A stretch of DNA of 64,000 bases from Kiloniellales bacterium (GTDB lineage Bacteria > Pseudomonadota > Alphaproteobacteria > Kiloniellales > JAKSBE01), in contig JASJBF010000029.1 in the NCBI GenBank assembly GCA_030066685.1, positions 1-64,000 on the forward strand, read 5' to 3'. Positions 1 through 8,608 of the stretch are shown piece by piece. The notes under the pieces were generated by a model. The model did not search any database. It saw nothing but the letters and a program-made list of their open reading frames with translations, and was not told the origin of the DNA. The translations under genes were made by a program, and so were the position numbers. Numbering within the stretch: position 1 is the first letter of the stretch; each line of letters begins with the position of its first letter.

Positions 1-77
1 GGTTGATGTCTTGTCGGCTTGTTCGAGCGATCTTGAGCCGAAGCCCTGCGCTTCGCAACGCCCGCGGCGCGAGGTCC

Positions 78-968
78 TCAGGACGGAGCGGCCTCGAGGC
101 GGCCCCGCAGGGTCGTCAGACGCGCGCCCATGAAGTCGAGAAAGGCCCGCACCCGGGCGCTGCGGCGCAGGTCCGGGTGGGTGATCAGCCAGAGGGCGGA
201 GGCCATCTCGGGGAGCGGCGGGGCGACGCGCCGCAATTCGGGCGCCGTCGCGGCCAGGTAGCAGGGCAGCGGCGCAACCCCGAGGCCGGCCCGGGCCGCC
301 TCGCGCAGGGCCAGGAGCGAGCTGGCGCGGAACACGATGCGCTCCGCCGGCACCCGGGCGCGCAGCCAGCGGGCCAGGCCCAGGTGCGCCAGGCTGTCGT
401 CGGGGCCGAGCCAGTCCAGAGCCTCCAGTTCCTCGGCTTCCGCTTCGCGGGCGCCCCGAGATTCCAGGTAGGCCGGCGCAGCGAAGGGCGCGAAGGCGAT
501 CCCGGCGATCCGCCGCGCCACCAGCTCCTCGGGCGCGCTGACCGCGGGGCGGATCGCGACGTCGGCGTCGCGCCGGGTCAGGGTGAAGAAGTCGTTGGAG
601 GTCGCGAGCTCCAGCGTGATCCCAGGATGCTCGCCGCGGAAATCCACCAGCAGCGGGGTCAGGAGCTCAATCAGGGTATCGGTCGTGGTGACCCGCACCA
701 CCCCGCTCGGCCGCAGGTCCCGGCCTGCCAGGCGGCGCTCCAGGGCCGTCAGTTCCTCGAGGACCCGCCCGGCGCTGGCGATGGCCTCCTCGCCGCCGGG
801 GGTCGGGCTGTAGCCGCGCCGCGCCCGCTCGAAGAGCCGCAGGCCGAGCCGGGCCTCTACCGCACCGAGGCGCCGGAAGGCCGTCGAATGGTCGACGCCG
901 AGACGCCGGGCCGCGCCGGTCAGAGAGCCCGCCTCGCCGATCGCGACGACCAGGCGCAGGTCCTCCAG
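78..968 (-). CDS. LysR-family transcriptional regulator, start codon uncertain
   Basis: About 296 residues, the normal LysR length. An N-terminal winged helix-turn-helix region (sequence such as GSLTGAARRLG and LGLRLFERARRG in the first 55 residues) precedes a substrate-binding domain that ends with WLITHPDLRRSARVRAF, typical of LysR effector domains. The gene is divergent from the glutathione transferase at 1082, so it may control it; that is inference. The start is odd. The frame has no ATG, GTG or TTG between the upstream stop and codon 90 or so, which would delete the DNA-binding domain. An ATG at 998-996 is in frame, but a TAA follows it at codon 5 (986-984). A CTG at 968-966, preceded by AAGGT, is the most plausible initiation site and is used here. 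The gene could instead be a recent nonsense mutant. Confidence 0.75.
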   Translation of the reverse strand: MEDLRLVVAIGEAGSLTGAARRLGVDHSTAFRRLGAVEARLGLRLFERARRGYSPTPGGEEAIASAGRVLEELTALERRLAGRDLRPSGVVRVTTTDTLIELLTPLLVDFRGEHPGITLELATSNDFFTLTRRDADVAIRPAVSAPEELVARRIAGIAFAPFAAPAYLESRGAREAEAEELEALDWLGPDDSLAHLGLARWLRARVPAERIVFRASSLLALREAARAGLGVAPLPCYLAATAPELRRVAPPLPEMASALWLITHPDLRRSARVRAFLDFMGARLTTLRGRLEAAPS

Positions 969-1081
969 CGCTAGACCTTGCGATTAATGCAAGCTCATCT
1001 TTCGATATTACCGGGTTTTCTTTCCAAAATGCCACATCAAGATCGTCACGCTGACGCCCGAGCCCGTGAAGGAGAAGCACC

Positions 1082-1759
1082 ATGCCGCCCTTGACCCTGG
1101 TCAGCTACCACCTCTGCCCCTATGCCCAGCGGGCCGCGATTACGCTGATGGAGAAAGGAGTCCCCTTCGATCGGATGATGGTCGATCTCGGCGACAAGCC
1201 CGCGTGGTTCCAGAGGATCTCGCCGCGCGGCAAGGTGCCGCTGCTACGCGTCCCCAGGCCCGACGGGGGCGAGACGGTGATCTTCGAGAGCAGCGTGATC
1301 TGCGAGTACATCGAGGAGACCCGGCCCGGGCCGAAGCTGCACCCGCAGGATCCTCTGGAACGGGCGCGGCACCGCGCCTGGGTCGAGTTCGCCTCGGCGA
1401 TCCTCGGCGATATCTGGGGCCTGGAGACCGTCCGCGACCCGGAGCTTTTCGAGACCAAGCGCCGCGCGGTGGCCGAGAAGTTCACCTGGCTGGAGCCCGA
1501 GCTGAGCGAGGGGCCCTACTTCGCCGGCCTGGCCTTCAGCCTGGTCGACGCGGCCTTCGCGCCGGTGTTCCGCTATTTCGACGTCTTCGACAGCATCGCC
1601 GACCTGGCGGTGCTGGCCGAGGTGCCGAAGGTCCGGGCCTGGCGCGCGGCGCTGGCGCAGCGGGCCAGCGTGCGCGCCGCCGTCGACGACGACTACGGCA
1701 CCCGCCTGGCCGCCTTTCTGAAGCGTCACGACGCGCATCTTCTCAAGTTGGCGGCGTGA
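1082..1759 (+). CDS. Glutathione S-transferase family protein
   Basis: A 225-residue cytosolic GST. The thioredoxin-fold N-terminal domain carries CPYAQRA at residues 12-18, where a cysteine in the catalytic position suggests an omega/beta-type thiol transferase rather than a Tyr/Ser GST. KVPLL (51-55) contains the cis-proline that holds glutathione, and FESSVICEYIEE (69-80) provides the gamma-glutamyl contact. The remainder is the all-helical C-terminal domain. The ATG is preceded by AAGGAG about 8 bases upstream. It is divergent from the LysR gene, with about 110 bp between them. The substrate cannot be read from sequence; glutathione-dependent reduction or detoxification is likely. Confidence 0.9.
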   Translation: MPPLTLVSYHLCPYAQRAAITLMEKGVPFDRMMVDLGDKPAWFQRISPRGKVPLLRVPRPDGGETVIFESSVICEYIEETRPGPKLHPQDPLERARHRAWVEFASAILGDIWGLETVRDPELFETKRRAVAEKFTWLEPELSEGPYFAGLAFSLVDAAFAPVFRYFDVFDSIADLAVLAEVPKVRAWRAALAQRASVRAAVDDDYGTRLAAFLKRHDAHLLKLAA

Positions 1760-1834
1760 CGCCCCGGGCGCTGGCCGAGGGCGCCCAGACAGGAAGGGAA
1801 TCGGCAAGCCCAGTGAAATGAGCTTTCATTCGTC

Positions 1835-1861
1835 TGTCGGATCCGGGACGGCTGCTCCGTC
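1835..1861 (+). promoter_or_regulatory. Candidate ECF42-type promoter for the DGPF/sigma operon
   Basis: TGTCGG at 1835-1840 and CGTC at 1858-1861 are separated by 17 bases. This matches the reported ECF42 promoter pattern (TGTCGA-like -35 and CGTC-like -10). The predicted transcription start would lie about 28 bases before the DGPF gene ATG at 1896. The same arrangement recurs at 3534-3560, which argues that it is functional. Confidence 0.6.
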
Positions 1862-1895
1862 CTTTGCCATGACGGCAGCGAAAGGAAGCTCGAAG

Positions 1896-2288
1896 ATGCT
1901 CTATTCCATCCTGATCTACGGGGCCGAGACCCTGGTCGAATCCTTCTCGGAAGCGGAGGAGGAGGCGACCCTGGAGAAGCACCGCAGCCTGCAGGCGCGC
2001 CTGACCGAGGCCGGCAAGCTGGGACCCTTCGCCCGGCTGATGCACACCACGGCGGCGGTGACCATCCGCTCGGAGACCGGCGAGCCGGTCGTCCTGGACG
2101 GGCCCTTCGCCGAGACCAAGGAACAGCTGCTCGGGCTCTATCTGATCGACTGCGAGAGCCTGGAGGACGCGGTCGAGGTCGCGAAGCAGCTGCCGGTGGA
2201 GGTCGGCGCCCTGGAGATCCGGCCGGTGCACTTCTACGGACCGGGCGTGCTGCCGCAGACGCCCTTCGAGGCCGCCCCCTACCCATGA
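1896..2288 (+). CDS. DGPF/YCII-family protein (ECF42 partner)
   Basis: A 130-residue protein of the YCII-related dimeric alpha-beta fold. The hallmark LDGPFAETKEQLLGLYLID lies at about 67-85, the DGPF motif that names the proteins encoded with ECF42 sigma factors. I chose the ATG at 1896 because AAAGGAAG lies just upstream and the reading begins with the typical MLYSILIYGAE; the longer frame from 1818 would cross the proposed promoter. Its last codons overlap the sigma factor start by four bases (ATGA), implying translational coupling. The biochemical role of DGPF proteins is not established to my knowledge; they are known as operon partners and regulon members of ECF42. Confidence 0.9.
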   Translation: MLYSILIYGAETLVESFSEAEEEATLEKHRSLQARLTEAGKLGPFARLMHTTAAVTIRSETGEPVVLDGPFAETKEQLLGLYLIDCESLEDAVEVAKQLPVEVGALEIRPVHFYGPGVLPQTPFEAAPYP

Positions 2289-3544
2289 GCGGGCCCGACT
2301 GGCTGAGCGCGCTCCTCGCGAGCGCGCGGCCGCGGGTCGTCGGCGCCCTGGCGCGCCGCTTCCGCGACCTCGACAAGGCCGAGGAGGGCTACCAGACCGC
2401 CTGCCTGCGCGCCCTGGCGCGCTGGCCCGAGAAAGGCCGGCCGCGGGACCCGGTGGCCTGGCTGATCCTGGTCGGCCGCAACGCCGTCATCGACGAGCTG
2501 CGGCGCGAAAGCCGCCACGCGCCGCTGGAGGACGAGCCGCCGGAGGCGCCGGGCGGCGACGGCGAGACCGCGGCGATCGAGCGCCTGGAGTCCGAGGGCT
2601 ACCGCGACGACATCCTACGGCTGCTGTTCATCTGCTGCCGGCCGGAGCTGCCGAGGACGGACCAGCTCGCCCTGGCGCTCAAGGTGGTGGCCGGGCTTTC
2701 GGTCCAGGAGATCGCCCGGGCCTTCCTGGTCAAGCCCAAGGCCATGGAGCAGCGCCTGACCCGGGCCAAGCGCAGGGTCGCCGCGGCAGGGATCTCCTTC
2801 GAGACGCCCTCGGTGGCGGAGCGCGCGCAGCGCCTGTCCGCGGTCTCGACCCTGCTCTACCTGATGTTCAACGAAGGCTACGCCTCGGCCGGCAAGGGCG
2901 CCCACCTGAGGATCGCGCTCTGCGAGGATGCGATCCGTCTGCAGCGGCTGCTGCTCCGGCTCTTTCCGGGCCAGAGCGAGGTCATGGGGCTGCTGGCGCT
3001 CTGCCTCTTCCAGCACGCCCGGGCCAGGGCGCGGCTCGACGCCGGGGGCCGGATCGTGCTGCTCGAGGACCAGGACCGCGGCCTCTGGGACCCTTCCCCG
3101 ATCGCCGAGGGCCGGGTGCTGATCGAGAAGGCCCTGCTGAAGGGCCGCCCCGGGCCCTACCAGATCCAGGCCGCCATCGCCGGCGTCCACTGCGCCGCCG
3201 CGACCCCGCAGGCGACCGACTGGGCCGAGATCGAGCGGCTCTACCGGGCCCTGGAGCGGGCCCAGCCCTCGCCGGTCGTGACCCTGAACCGGGCGGTCGC
3301 TGTCGCCAAGCTGGAGGGCCCGGCGGCGGCCCTGGCCCTGACCGCACCGCTGGCCGGCGCGCTGGACGGCTATCTCTACTTCCACGGCGCGCGGGCCGCC
3401 TGGCTCGAAGAGTTGGGCCGAGCGCCCGAGGCCGCCGAGGCGTACGGGCGGGCGCTGGCACTCTGTACGACGCCGGCCGAGACCGCGCATTTGCGCGAAC
3501 GCCTGGAGGCCCTGGAAGAGAAATCCGCGACCCTGTCGGATTAG
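2285..3544 (+). CDS. ECF42-type RNA polymerase sigma factor with C-terminal extension
   Basis: 419 residues, much longer than a plain ECF sigma factor. Residues about 1-165 hold sigma2 (RFRDLDKAEEGYQTACLRAL) and sigma4 (GLSVQEIARAFLVKPKAMEQ). The remainder is the long helical C-terminal domain (DUF6596/TPR-like) characteristic of ECF42, with FNEGYASAGKG near 195-205 and TPR-like helices to the end. In ECF42 the extension, rather than an anti-sigma factor, is reported to control activity; no anti-sigma gene is seen here. It is co-translated with the DGPF gene. A second ECF-type promoter begins inside its last codons. Autoregulation is inferred from the promoter sequences. Confidence 0.92.
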   Translation: MSGPDWLSALLASARPRVVGALARRFRDLDKAEEGYQTACLRALARWPEKGRPRDPVAWLILVGRNAVIDELRRESRHAPLEDEPPEAPGGDGETAAIERLESEGYRDDILRLLFICCRPELPRTDQLALALKVVAGLSVQEIARAFLVKPKAMEQRLTRAKRRVAAAGISFETPSVAERAQRLSAVSTLLYLMFNEGYASAGKGAHLRIALCEDAIRLQRLLLRLFPGQSEVMGLLALCLFQHARARARLDAGGRIVLLEDQDRGLWDPSPIAEGRVLIEKALLKGRPGPYQIQAAIAGVHCAAATPQATDWAEIERLYRALERAQPSPVVTLNRAVAVAKLEGPAAALALTAPLAGALDGYLYFHGARAAWLEELGRAPEAAEAYGRALALCTTPAETAHLRERLEALEEKSATLSD

Positions 3545-3560
3545 CCCCCGCGCCTCCGTC
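3534..3560 (+). promoter_or_regulatory. Second candidate ECF42-type promoter, before the VOC gene
   Basis: TGTCGG at 3534-3539 and CGTC at 3557-3560 are spaced 17 bases apart, exactly as at 1835-1861, and both sites share CTCCGTCCT around the -10. It overlaps the end of the sigma factor gene and would give extra transcription of the VOC and GFA genes. Confidence 0.55.
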
Positions 3561-3608
3561 CTCTGGAGGACCGCGAGCCTGCGGTCCATGACAACAGGAG
3601 GACTGAGG

Positions 3609-3995
3609 ATGAGCGATAACCCCATGGCGACCCACGGCGCGCCGAGCTGGATCGAGCACCACGGCCAGGACGGCCCGGCGGCACGGGCCTTCTACGAGAA
3701 GGTCCTGGGCTGGACCATCGCCGAGCTGCCGATGAAGGACGGCAGCACCTATCACGGCATCCTGCTCGGCGAAACCCCAGTCGGCGGCTTTTCGAGCGCG
3801 CCCTCGGAACAAGGCGGCTGGATCAGCTACATCACGGTCGACAACGTCGACGCTCGCTTCGAGGCGGCCCTGAAGGCCGGCGCGACGGCGCTGCAAGAGC
3901 CCTTCTCGGTGCCGGGCGTCGGCCGCATCGCCAGCTTCCGCGATCCCGCCGGCGCCGCCCTGGCGCTGATCACCTACGAGTCCCAGCAGGGCTGA
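3609..3995 (+). CDS. VOC-superfamily (glyoxalase/bleomycin-resistance-like) protein
   Basis: 128 residues from the ATG at 3609, which has AGGAGG about 10 bases upstream; an in-frame codon at 3588 would add seven residues without a better ribosome site. Two beta-alpha-beta-beta-beta units are visible: PSWIEHHGQDGPAARAFYE near the start and a second repeat around SYITVDNVDARFEAALKAG, ending in FRDPAGAALALI. The H/E metal positions of VOC enzymes are present, but the substrate cannot be deduced. It sits between the ECF42 sigma gene and the GFA-type gene and has its own ECF-type promoter, so it is probably part of the sigma regulon. Confidence 0.88.
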   Translation: MSDNPMATHGAPSWIEHHGQDGPAARAFYEKVLGWTIAELPMKDGSTYHGILLGETPVGGFSSAPSEQGGWISYITVDNVDARFEAALKAGATALQEPFSVPGVGRIASFRDPAGAALALITYESQQG

Positions 3996-4030
3996 CCCCG
4001 CCTCCCCAACCCGAGACGAAGGAGAACCAG

Positions 4031-4459
4031 ATGAGCTTCACCGGCGGATGCCTCTGCGGCGCAGTGCGCTATCAAGGCCGGGAGCAGCGGGGCGGCGGCC
4101 ACTGCCACTGCATCGACTGCCGCAAGACCAGCGGGACCGGCCACGGCTCGCACATGATCGTGCCCGAAGCCGCGTTCTCTATCAGCGGCGAGCTCCGCTT
4201 CTTCGACGCCCCGGCCGACAGCGGCAACATGGTCAGCCGCGGCTTCTGCCCGACCTGCGGCTCGGCCATCTACTCCCGAAACAGCGCCGTGCCGGGCCTG
4301 GTCTTCGTGCGCGCCTCGAGCCTCGACGACCCGGAGGTCTTCCGACCGCAGCTGGTCGTCTATGCCAAGCGGGGCCCTTCCTGGGACCGCATGGACCCCG
4401 CCCTGCCCAGCTTCGAGGAAATGCCACCCCCGGAGGAGATGCCCGACATGGCGGAGTGA
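4031..4459 (+). CDS. GFA/CENP-V family zinc-binding protein
   Basis: 142 residues. The zinc-ligand cysteines of the glutathione-dependent formaldehyde-activating (GFA) fold are all visible: CLC at 7-9, CHC plus C30 in HCHCIDCRKTSG (24-35), and the CPTC pair at 73-76. Family members include S-hydroxymethylglutathione synthase, but most are uncharacterised, so the reaction is not assigned. The ATG has AAGGAGA about 8 bases upstream. It is last in the DGPF/ECF42/VOC series, 35 bp after the VOC stop, and convergent with the SMP-30 gene. Confidence 0.9.
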   Translation: MSFTGGCLCGAVRYQGREQRGGGHCHCIDCRKTSGTGHGSHMIVPEAAFSISGELRFFDAPADSGNMVSRGFCPTCGSAIYSRNSAVPGLVFVRASSLDDPEVFRPQLVVYAKRGPSWDRMDPALPSFEEMPPPEEMPDMAE

Positions 4460-4605
4460 AATGGCCAGAGATCCCCTCGCCTCAACCTTCCAGCGCCTGA
4501 CGGCGCCGGGGGGCGGAGCGCAGCGCTTCGCGCGGGATGTGGAGGCTTGGCGAGGCGAAGCCGAGCCCTGGCCGAAGCTGGGTGAGGGGTATTCCACCTG
4601 TACGC

Positions 4606-5523
<918 letters not shown>

Positions 5524-5586
5524 GTCTGAAGACCCCTTCCGTGGATTCCATCCGACGCCAGCGCGGATTGAAGCGGACCTCGAGGC

Positions 5587-5650
5587 GTGCTACGCATTTC
5601 GTAGCACATCCCGGCAGGATGGCAAAGCGTCTGCTACGCTATCCGTAGCA
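5587..5650. promoter_or_regulatory. Two-copy palindromic operator between SMP-30 and HxlR genes
   Basis: GTGCTACG-N5-CGTAGCAC at 5587-5607 is a perfect inverted repeat. TGCTACG-N5-CGTAGCA at 5632-5650 repeats the same core. The centres are about 44 bp apart, close to four helical turns, so both would face the same side of DNA. HxlR proteins bind as dimers to palindromes in their own divergent promoter, so this is the likely binding site. Confidence 0.7.
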
Positions 5651-5680
5651 ACGTCCAGAGGGCAGCGAGGGACGGCAGAC

Positions 5681-6016
5681 ATGGCAGCGGTTCCAAGGCC
5701 GGGCCGGCCGGTCAGAGGCTCCAGGTCCGGGGCACCGATCATGGCGCTCTTCGACCTGCTCGGGCGGCGCTGGTCCATGGGCGTGCTCTGGACCCTGAGC
5801 GAAGGCGGGCCCTGCACCTTCCGGGAACTCCAGGCGCGCTGCGAGAGCATCTCGCCGACGGTCCTGAACGTCCGCCTGAAGGAGCTGCGCGCGGCCGGCC
5901 TAGTCGAGCACGACGGCCTCGGCTACCGGGCCACGCCGAGCGGCCGGGAACTCTACGGCCTGCTGGTTCCGCTCGGCCAGTGGTCCAAGGCCTGGGCGCG
6001 CAAGCTCTCCAGCTGA
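5681..6016 (+). CDS. HxlR-family winged-helix transcriptional regulator
   Basis: 111 residues from the ATG at 5681. The frame is open further upstream (to 5522), but that part would cross the twin palindromes and has no family similarity. The HxlR fold is clear: ALFDLLGRRWSMGVLWTL, then FRELQARCESISPTVLNVRL as the recognition helix, then LRAAGLVEHDGLGYRATPSG as the wing. Members commonly respond to reactive electrophiles, redox stress or aromatic ligands; no conserved sensing cysteine beyond C in GGPCTF and QARCES is evident. It probably represses itself and the divergent SMP-30 gene. Its stop lies 18 bp from a copy of the era 3' end. Confidence 0.9.
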   Translation: MAAVPRPGRPVRGSRSGAPIMALFDLLGRRWSMGVLWTLSEGGPCTFRELQARCESISPTVLNVRLKELRAAGLVEHDGLGYRATPSGRELYGLLVPLGQWSKAWARKLSS

Positions 6017-6034
6017 AAGGGAGCGCCGCGGCCG

Positions 6035-6117
6035 TCACGCCCGGTAGTCGAGGCCCCAGACCCGGTAGCGCTCAGGATCCTCGACCCAGCGTTCGCGCAC
6101 CTTGACGTGGAGGAAGC
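6035..6117 (-). repeat. Displaced copy of the era 3' end (direct repeat 1)
   Basis: 83 bp matching 8526-8608 in the same orientation with about three mismatches. It encodes the last residues of Era (HVKVRERWVEDPERYRVWGL...) and its own stop codon, but no longer joins an era gene. It lies directly beside the HxlR stop, so it most likely marks the original position of the era terminus before insertion of the AT-rich segment. Confidence 0.85.
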
Positions 6118-8525
6118 AGCGTAGAACCAAAGTACCTGCTAAGACAACTAGTCCCAAAGACACGCGCTGTTTCCTATCGGCATCGCGGTTAAGAGCCAAT
6201 TCGCTCCGCCACTTCCACAAACATTGTAAACGTCGAGAGTCGATCGGCGATCTTGGTATTGACTCTCTTGTGGAAAGCTGTGTAGTTCTTTTCCAATAAT
6301 CTCTGAATACGCTTCTGTTCCTCATCAACTGTGGCCTCAATGCCGATTGCTAGCAACGCGCTCCACAGTATAGTCAGATCAATGAAGCGTTTCTTTACCA
6401 CCGCACGGCGCCCGCTGCTTGTCTGCTGTTCTGGCATACACGCCTTCCTTAGAACAACGATCGAAGCTTCGAAATTCGTTATCGCGTTCTCCATCGTCGC
6501 TTTTGCATGCCTGATTGTTTCCGAGATCATAAAGTCGGCCGATCAGACAGCCATAATAGTCGATGCTTTCTCTCTGCCCGACGATCTCAAACAAAGAGGC
6601 TATGATGAGACTCTGTTTACGAGACACCTTTTGTCCAATATGCAGCGCCTGCGAGATAAGAATCAAAGAAGAGGCCGAGATCTCGCCATCCAATACCTCG
6701 ATACGTACCAGACAGAAAAGACTTCTTGCGTCAGCAACGATATATTGCTGCACAGATTGCAATCGCGCATGAATGAAAATCTGCGCGTCCGACATCAGAT
6801 TGGTTGGACGATGTACGACCATGCGCTTCAAGGCGATCAATTGTCTATAGTTGGGATGGCTAGGACTGTTCAACGTGGACTAATGGCCCCCCGTGGTGTC
6901 GTTCGTGGTGCTGTGCTTAGTGGTGATAATGGTTACGCTCTTGACATCTCGATAAGCCTGGAAAGCGGTGCGAAAACCACGCATCGGGAGTATTTTTCAA
7001 GCTTTGCAGATCTTGAAGAACGCGGACCCTTACTGCTTATGATGTTTCTAGATCCGTTAACCTACGCGGTACAGCATTTCGAGTGGAACCCGCAACGTGT
7101 GGAGAATTCTCTAAATTTGATGAAATTGGACCCAAGTGCGTTTGAGATTACCGCAGAGCTGATTGACCTTATCAGTGGTTACAATTTCTTGTATCGCCAG
7201 AAGCACAGCGAGAACACCCTAAATGCTTTACTCGCTAGGCAGTACTTCGAGGAAGCAGTGGCAAAGTCCAATGACGACCCTCTGTTGGTAGCTGGACTAA
7301 CGCTCTCTTATCTCAGAGCATCAACGTCTTTAGCATCGCTAGAGAACGATCAAATTTCGCGTCTTCTTGAGGACCTAGATAGGCTTGCTTCAAGTGTAGA
7401 TGAACCGCGGTTTGAGCATGCGCTAATTGGAATGATCCAAGGGTTGCGTTCTGAGAAAGAATCTGCTGACCAGGCATGGAAAATTGTAGCCGAGAACTTA
7501 CCAGGAGTGGAGTTTCATTCATGGGAAGAAGAGGATAAGAACATATTTACTATTTTACTCGTGTTCTATATCGAGAATAAGCGATTTGTGGAGGCTTCTC
7601 AAATTTGGCGTAGAGCTTTTGGCTTTGGCCTTGAGGACAAAACTGAGGATAGCTTTTTGGCACTGGATTGGCGCTATTTGTTCGTCAGAGCGATCTATGC
7701 CCTCTCTCAAGGCGAACTAGAGCTAGCGGAGCGGCTGATGAGCATTAACGCTCTTCTAGGCGTAGGTTCAGGCTGCGCTCATTACAACTGGGGACAGATT
7801 CTTTGGAGAAAGGCACGTGAAGCCACAGAAGCTGACCAGAGACTCAAGCTTCTCCAGAAAGCACATGTCGCATTCCGAGTGGCGGAGCGACAGGGTGTTA
7901 GAAGCTTCTCTTTCTACAATCAGTGGGGAAATCTACTCGGTGATCTGAATCAGCGCGCGTTAGCTGCCAAGAAGTTCACCGAAGCAACAAGCTATTATGG
8001 CGATCATCGCTGGGCTTTGCTGAACGCAGGGAATGTCCTCTTTGCAGCGAATGATTTTCATGGTGCTGAGCACAAATACAGAGAGTCATTAGAGTCTGGC
8101 TCGACAGAAGCAGCTATCGGCGGACTACTGAAATCGATATTCAAACAGAAGGAGCATGAATCATTTATAGAAGAATATTTTGTTTGGCAAGGCAATATTA
8201 TGAAAAAAACGGAACTAGATATTCTTCTTGTCCTGTCTTATTGTGAAGTAGGGCACCAAGAAGAAGCGAAGAATATCGCAGAGCGGTTGACTGGAAGAGA
8301 AGATGTTGACCCTGCGACTATGGAGGCGATCAATATGTGTTTGGTCGCTGAATAATTCGTCTAGCACTCCAAAAATATTTCCAAGAAGACGCCGCCTCTT
8401 GATGTATGAATTACTAAACAAAAGAGCGCTGATGATTATTCTATTTGAATGGAAATTGACTGTATTTTTCAGGCCGCTTACCTTCGGTTATCTTCTTGTA
8501 TGCGATCGGGTCTGTCATCTGCGCA
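6118..8525. mobile_element. AT-rich insert at the 3' end of era, no integrase seen
   Basis: About 2.4 kb of markedly lower GC (near 45 percent by eye, against well over 60 percent on both sides), bounded by direct repeats of the last 83 bp of era. This is the usual appearance of an element integrated into the 3' end of a conserved gene, where the incoming DNA restores the gene end and leaves the old end at the far side. The insert contains one recognisable gene (6331-8355). No integrase, transposase or terminal inverted repeat is visible, so it is either a remnant, a satellite element moved in trans, or the result of illegitimate recombination. Confidence 0.5.
6331..8355 (+). CDS. Membrane-anchored helical-repeat (TPR-like) protein of unknown function
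   Basis: Up to 674 residues. An N-terminal hydrophobic stretch (FVIAFSIVAFACLIVSEII, about residues 48-66) should form one membrane anchor. The rest, roughly 600 residues, is helical, with TPR-like helix pairs in the C-terminal half (for example around FYNQWGNLLGDLNQRALAAK and ALLNAGNVLFAANDFHGAE). No catalytic motif was recognised. The start is uncertain: ATG 6382 (MKRFFTTARRP) is an alternative, and neither has a strong ribosome site. Codon use and GC are unlike the neighbours, consistent with horizontal acquisition with the surrounding insert. A scaffold or sensor role is possible, but there is no direct evidence. Confidence 0.7.
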   Translation: MASMPIASNALHSIVRSMKRFFTTARRPLLVCCSGIHAFLRTTIEASKFVIAFSIVAFACLIVSEIIKSADQTAIIVDAFSLPDDLKQRGYDETLFTRHLLSNMQRLRDKNQRRGRDLAIQYLDTYQTEKTSCVSNDILLHRLQSRMNENLRVRHQIGWTMYDHALQGDQLSIVGMARTVQRGLMAPRGVVRGAVLSGDNGYALDISISLESGAKTTHREYFSSFADLEERGPLLLMMFLDPLTYAVQHFEWNPQRVENSLNLMKLDPSAFEITAELIDLISGYNFLYRQKHSENTLNALLARQYFEEAVAKSNDDPLLVAGLTLSYLRASTSLASLENDQISRLLEDLDRLASSVDEPRFEHALIGMIQGLRSEKESADQAWKIVAENLPGVEFHSWEEEDKNIFTILLVFYIENKRFVEASQIWRRAFGFGLEDKTEDSFLALDWRYLFVRAIYALSQGELELAERLMSINALLGVGSGCAHYNWGQILWRKAREATEADQRLKLLQKAHVAFRVAERQGVRSFSFYNQWGNLLGDLNQRALAAKKFTEATSYYGDHRWALLNAGNVLFAANDFHGAEHKYRESLESGSTEAAIGGLLKSIFKQKEHESFIEEYFVWQGNIMKKTELDILLVLSYCEVGHQEEAKNIAERLTGREDVDPATMEAINMCLVAE

Positions 8526-8608
8526 TCATGCCTGGTAGTCGAGGCCCCAGACCCGGTAGCGCTCGGGATCCTCGACCCAGCGTTCGCGCACCTTGACGTG
8601 GAGGAAGA
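8526..8608 (-). repeat. 3' end of era (direct repeat 2)
   Basis: The functional copy of the 83-bp repeat, forming the end of the intact era gene. It differs from the copy at 6035-6117 at about three positions, one of which changes the penultimate residue (Gln here, Arg there). Confidence 0.85.

Noticed and set aside
6189..6530. Minus-strand frame of 113 codons at the start of the AT-rich insert
   Set aside because: It overlaps the start of the TPR-like gene on the other strand and has no ribosome site or family features.
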